Positions 60,673 through 64,000 of a stretch of DNA of 64,000 nucleotides are shown piece by piece. The position numbers were made by a program, and so were the translations under genes. Origin of the DNA: Jejuia sp047345485 (GTDB lineage: Bacteria > Bacteroidota > Bacteroidia > Flavobacteriales > Flavobacteriaceae); NCBI RefSeq assembly GCF_047345485.1, contig NZ_JBLFEN010000004.1:310001-374000 (forward strand). Direction: 5' to 3'. The notes beneath the pieces were generated by a model, which was not told the DNA's origin, searched no databases, and saw only the letters and a list, made by a program, of their open reading frames with translations. Numbering within the stretch: position 1 is the stretch's first letter; each line of letters starts with the position of its first letter.

Positions 60673-63276
60673 TTATATTTTTTTTACTAAGTCGTTTTGA
60701 TTTCTAAAAACTAACATATCATTAAAAGCATCTAACAAAATAATGCTATCTGTTGTTACTTTTCCTGCTAAAATCTCTTTACTTAAAGCATTTAGTACTT
60801 CTTTTTGTATGACGCGTTTTACAGGTCTGGCACCATATTCTGGATTATAGCCTTTTTCTGCTAAATAGCTTACCGCTTCTTTTGTAGCATCAAACGTTAT
60901 ATTTTGCTGCCCTAACATTTTGGTTAAGCTTTTTAATTGTAAACCAACAATATCAACAATATTTTCCTTAGTTAAGGGTGCAAACATTACGGTATCATCA
61001 ATTCTATTTAAAAATTCTGGTCTCACTGTTTGCTTCAATAATGCTAGAACATCAACTTTTGCAGCTTCAATTGCAGAATCAATATCTTTAGTTGCTTCAA
61101 AACGCTCTTGTATAATGGCGCTACCCATATTAGAAGTCATTATTATTATAGTATTTTTAAAATCTGCTACACGTCCTTTATTGTCTGTTAAATGTCCTTC
61201 ATCTAAAACCTGTAATAGTATATTGAAGGTGTCAGGGTGTGCTTTTTCAATTTCGTCTAATAACACTACAGAATACGGTTTACGCCTTACAGCTTCAGTT
61301 AATTGTCCGCCCTCATCATAACCAACATATCCTGGAGGTGCACCAACCAATCTGCTTACTGCATGACGTTCTTGGTATTCACTCATGTCTATTCTGGTCA
61401 TGGCGCTTTCATCATCAAATAAATAAGCAGCAAGTGCTTTAGCTAACTCTGTTTTCCCCACACCAGTTGTTCCTAAAAATAAAAAGGTGCCAATAGGTTT
61501 TTGTGGATTTTGTAAACCCGCACGACTTCTTCTAACTGCGTCACTCACAGCCTCAATAGCTTCTTCTTGTCCTACAACTCGTTTATGTAATTCATCTTCT
61601 AACTTCAGTAGTTTTTCACGCTCACTTTGCAACATTTTAGTAACAGGAATCCCTGTCCATTTTGCTACAACTTCGGCAATATCATCATAAGTAACCTCTT
61701 CTTTAATTAAAGAAGTTTCAGATTGTGCTTGTAATTGCTTTTGGAGGTGCTCAAGTTGTTCTTGGGCTTCTTTTATTTTACCATAGCGTAACTCTGCTAC
61801 CTTACCATAATCGCCTTCACGTTCTGCCTTTTCAGCTTCTAGCTTGTAGTTTTCAATATCTTGTTTTGTATTCTGAATATTATCTACAACCGTTTTTTCT
61901 GATTTCCACTTGGCATTTATCTCATTGCGCTGTTCTTTTATATTTGCTAAATCTGCACGTAATGATTTTAATTTCGTTTCATCTTTTTCGCGCTTAATGG
62001 CTTCAATTTCGATTTCTAGTTGCATGATTTTACGATCTAGAACATCCAATTCTTCTGGTTTAGAATTAATTTCCATACGCATTTTTGCAGCAGCTTCATC
62101 CATTAAATCAATCGCTTTATCTGGTAAAAATCTATTAGTAATGTAACGCTCTGATAATTCTACTGCGCCAATAATAGCATCATCCTTAATACGTACTTTA
62201 TGGTGTGCTTCGTATTTTTCTTTAATTCCTCTTAATATTGATATAGCACTCTCGGTATCTGGCTCATTTACCATTACTTTTTGGAAACGACGCTCTAAGG
62301 CTTTATCTTTTTCAAAATACTTTTGGTATTCGTCCAAAGTAGTAGCACCAATAGCACGCAACTCGCCACGCGCTAAAGCTGGTTTTAAAATGTTAGCAGC
62401 ATCCATAGCGCCTTGACCGCCACCAGCACCTACAAGTGTGTGAATTTCGTCTATAAACAATACAATATCACCATCACTAGTAGTTACTTCTTTAATCACT
62501 GCTTTTAAGCGTTCTTCAAATTCACCTTTGTATTTAGCGCCTGCGATAAGCGCACCCATATCTAAAGCAAAAATTTGTTTTTCTTTTAAATTTTCTGGTA
62601 TATCACCATCAATAATTCTATGCGCTAAGCCTTCGGCAATAGCAGTTTTACCTGTACCTGGTTCTCCTACTAAAATAGGATTGTTTTTAGTACGTCGGGA
62701 TAAAATTTGAAGTATTCTGCGTATTTCTTCATCGCGTCCAATTACTGGGTCTAGCTTACCATCTTTTGCTAATTGGTTTAAGTTTTTTGCGTATTTATTA
62801 AGCGAATTATAGGTGTCTTCTTGACTTTGCGATGTTACATTTTCTCCCTTTCGTAACTCTTCTATAGCTGCTTTTAAGTCTTTTTCGGTAACGCTTTGGT
62901 CTTTTAGCATTTGCGCTATTTTACTGTTTGATTTAAATACAGCTAAAATTAAATGCTCTATAGACACAAAATCGTCCTTTAATTTTTTAGCAATTATAGA
63001 GGCTTCATTTAGAGTTTTTCCAGCATCGCGAGATAGCATGAGTTCGCTACCCGACACTTTTGGGAAACTTTCTAATTGTTTGTCTAAGGCTTGTTGTAGT
63101 ATGGATACGTTTACATTTAATTTTTTTAAAATGAATGGTAATACGTTTTCGTCCACCTCAAAAATACCTTTAACGATGTGTTCGTTTTCAATCTGTTGAT
63201 GCCCAAAACTTTGCGCGACTTGTTGCGCTTGTTGTATGGCTTCTTGCGATTTTATAGTATAATTATTAAAATTCAT
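60673..63276 (-). CDS. clpB: Disaggregase ClpB
   Basis: AAA+ chaperone that, with DnaK, reactivates aggregated proteins. From the ATG at 63276 (MNFNNYTIKSQEAIQQAQQV), 867 residues; the frame extension to 63327 is unlikely. Domains in order: Clp N-domain (about 1-150), first ATPase with Walker A GEPGTGKTA and FIDEIH, a coiled-coil M-domain (about 400-530, rich in Glu/Lys), second ATPase with Walker A GTTGVGKTE and LLDEIEKAHPD, and a C-terminal region with GYNPEYGARPVKRVIQKEVL. The length is that of ClpB rather than ClpA/C. The C-terminal stretch is duplicated downstream. Confidence 0.96.
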   Translation of the reverse strand: MNFNNYTIKSQEAIQQAQQVAQSFGHQQIENEHIVKGIFEVDENVLPFILKKLNVNVSILQQALDKQLESFPKVSGSELMLSRDAGKTLNEASIIAKKLKDDFVSIEHLILAVFKSNSKIAQMLKDQSVTEKDLKAAIEELRKGENVTSQSQEDTYNSLNKYAKNLNQLAKDGKLDPVIGRDEEIRRILQILSRRTKNNPILVGEPGTGKTAIAEGLAHRIIDGDIPENLKEKQIFALDMGALIAGAKYKGEFEERLKAVIKEVTTSDGDIVLFIDEIHTLVGAGGGQGAMDAANILKPALARGELRAIGATTLDEYQKYFEKDKALERRFQKVMVNEPDTESAISILRGIKEKYEAHHKVRIKDDAIIGAVELSERYITNRFLPDKAIDLMDEAAAKMRMEINSKPEELDVLDRKIMQLEIEIEAIKREKDETKLKSLRADLANIKEQRNEINAKWKSEKTVVDNIQNTKQDIENYKLEAEKAEREGDYGKVAELRYGKIKEAQEQLEHLQKQLQAQSETSLIKEEVTYDDIAEVVAKWTGIPVTKMLQSEREKLLKLEDELHKRVVGQEEAIEAVSDAVRRSRAGLQNPQKPIGTFLFLGTTGVGKTELAKALAAYLFDDESAMTRIDMSEYQERHAVSRLVGAPPGYVGYDEGGQLTEAVRRKPYSVVLLDEIEKAHPDTFNILLQVLDEGHLTDNKGRVADFKNTIIIMTSNMGSAIIQERFEATKDIDSAIEAAKVDVLALLKQTVRPEFLNRIDDTVMFAPLTKENIVDIVGLQLKSLTKMLGQQNITFDATKEAVSYLAEKGYNPEYGARPVKRVIQKEVLNALSKEILAGKVTTDSIILLDAFNDMLVFRNQNDLVKKI

Positions 63277-63471
63277 TATATGTGTTTTATATTCTTTTTC
63301 GTTAACTTTACGTGATGAGTAAGTCAATTACCTTACCAAATTGAGTAGCGTTTTAATTTGCGACAAAATGTCTTGAATTTCCCTAAGAATAATGACGTTT
63401 AGTCAGTTGTAAGTAGTAGTTAATGTAATCGACTTATAGTAAATATATTAGAGTAAGCACATAACAGTGGA

Positions 63472-63558
63472 GCGTTAGGGATTGTAGTGGATAGCCCACA
63501 GCCCGACGCAGGAGGTGCGAGGACTTGTAACGTAAAGCCCGACCCTTGGGTAACGCCC
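63472..63558. repeat. GGGCGTTACCC-type intergenic element, copy 2 (inverted)
   Basis: GCGTTAGGGATTG at 63472-63484 is the exact reverse complement of CAATCCCTAACGC at 40933-40945, and AAAGCCCGACCCTTGGGTAA at 63534-63553 matches the other end of copy 1. The middle is GC-rich (CACAGCCCGACGCAGGAGGT). It lies between clpB and ytxJ, in the opposite orientation to copy 1. Confidence 0.65.
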
Positions 63559-63624
63559 AAAACCGTATATACTAAATGTGTAGAATTTTAGTTTATATTA
63601 AAAAGAAAAATTAATAGCAACAAA

Positions 63625-64000
63625 ATGGGATTATTAGATAAATTATTTGGAGGCGAAAAAGAGAAGCGAGAGGAAAAGGTTTTACCGTGGATTCCTTTAA
63701 ACGATTTGAAACAGCTTGATTATATTAAAAAGAAATCTGCTATAAAAACACAAGTTATTTTTAAACATTCAACACGATGTGGTATTAGTAGCATGGTACA
63801 GCGCCAGTTTATTAGTGAGTATAATTTTAGTGAAAAAGAACTGGATTTATATTACTTAGATATTTTGAGTTATCGCCAAATTTCTGATGAAGTTGGGTAT
63901 AAATTTCAATTAATACACCAATCGCCACAACTTTTAGTGATAAAAAATGGAACGTTGGTGGCCAATGCGTCTCACGGGCAAATTAATCAGGTGGATTTAA
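63625..64000 (+). CDS. YtxJ-like bacillithiol-system redox protein (partial)
   Basis: A frame of 125 codons starting ATG at 63625 (MGLLDKLFGGEKEKREEKVL) reaches the right edge without a stop. The sequence carries the YtxJ pattern: PWIPLNDLKQLDYIKKKSAI, FKHSTRCGISSMVQRQF with a single Cys in the thioredoxin-like TRCGIS site, and LDLYYLDILSYRQISDEVGY followed by HQSPQLLVIKNG. Family length is near this size, so the missing part is likely only a few residues. YtxJ is a monothiol bacilliredoxin-like protein that reduces bacillithiol-mixed disulfides. It begins 67 bp after a repeat element. Confidence 0.88.
   Translation, partial: MGLLDKLFGGEKEKREEKVLPWIPLNDLKQLDYIKKKSAIKTQVIFKHSTRCGISSMVQRQFISEYNFSEKELDLYYLDILSYRQISDEVGYKFQLIHQSPQLLVIKNGTLVANASHGQINQVDL

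Noticed and set aside
60920..62710. Several plus-strand open frames within clpB
   Set aside because: All are antisense shadows of the conserved ClpB frame and have no recognised domain.

Overview
The window is AT-rich chromosomal DNA of a marine-type member of the Bacteroidetes, most likely family Flavobacteriaceae. Four observations support this. Housekeeping genes lack clear Shine-Dalgarno sites and are preceded by the Bacteroidetes -7 element TAnnTTTG. A secreted enzyme ends in a type IX secretion (Por) C-terminal domain. Glutamine synthetase is present as a divergent GSII/GSIII pair. DUF5606, a DUF349 repeat protein, an OstA-like protein, a YtxJ homologue and a lone tRNA-Glu/rpsT unit are all typical of the family. 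The genus cannot be fixed from sequence alone.

Layout. 1-3371 (minus) is a compact accessory operon: a fragment of a former first gene, an 809-aa protein with two GHKL ATPase modules (N-terminal MORC/HSP90-like, C-terminal histidine-kinase-like with a candidate phospho-His), a receiver-domain protein without a DNA-binding output domain, and the start of a third protein cut by the window edge. It lies just past the yidD terminator and is the best candidate for an undescribed signalling or defence system. 3.5-13.5 kb is housekeeping: yidD, cysS, folE, a FadL-type outer-membrane protein, an unusual Trp/Asn/Gly- and Ser/Arg-rich lipoprotein, proS, tRNA-Glu, rpsT, a PqqB-like metallo-beta-lactamase lipoprotein and ctaA. 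13.9-23.8 kb holds cca, a divergent TsaC-like gene and a lipopolysaccharide locus: five sugar transferases, a Kdo/WaaP-type kinase, UDP-galactopyranose mutase and a probable galactofuranosyltransferase, on alternating strands with overlapping tails. 23.9-27.7 kb carries dapD, a small exported protein, ruvX, def, a DUF5606 gene and a Crp/Fnr regulator. 27.8-37.1 kb (minus) carries a DUF349 protein, aroE, two tandem DUF368 transporters, a TPR protein, a class III aminotransferase and an OstA/LptA-like protein, so cell-envelope functions recur. 37.2-40.7 kb is the glnA/glnN pair.

41-53 kb mixes a zinc-ribbon/CarboxypepD_reg membrane protein, a transglutaminase-like exported protein, yifB, an orphan exported protein flanked by inverted hairpin repeats, a MORN-repeat protein, a histidine phosphatase lipoprotein, a DUF2891 lipoprotein, a tricorn-like S41 protease and an NRAMP relative lacking the metal-binding motifs. 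53.5-64 kb has a GH11-like secreted xylanase candidate with a T9SS tail, pxpABC (5-oxoprolinase), deoC, a TraB/GumN-like protein, clpB with a duplicated 3' end, and the start of a ytxJ-like gene.

Three dispersed intergenic repeat families are visible: a roughly 195-bp nested foldback element (two copies and a half copy), a GGGCGTTACCC-type element (two inverted copies) and a covarying hairpin pair. No rRNA, CRISPR array, prophage or complete insertion sequence was seen.
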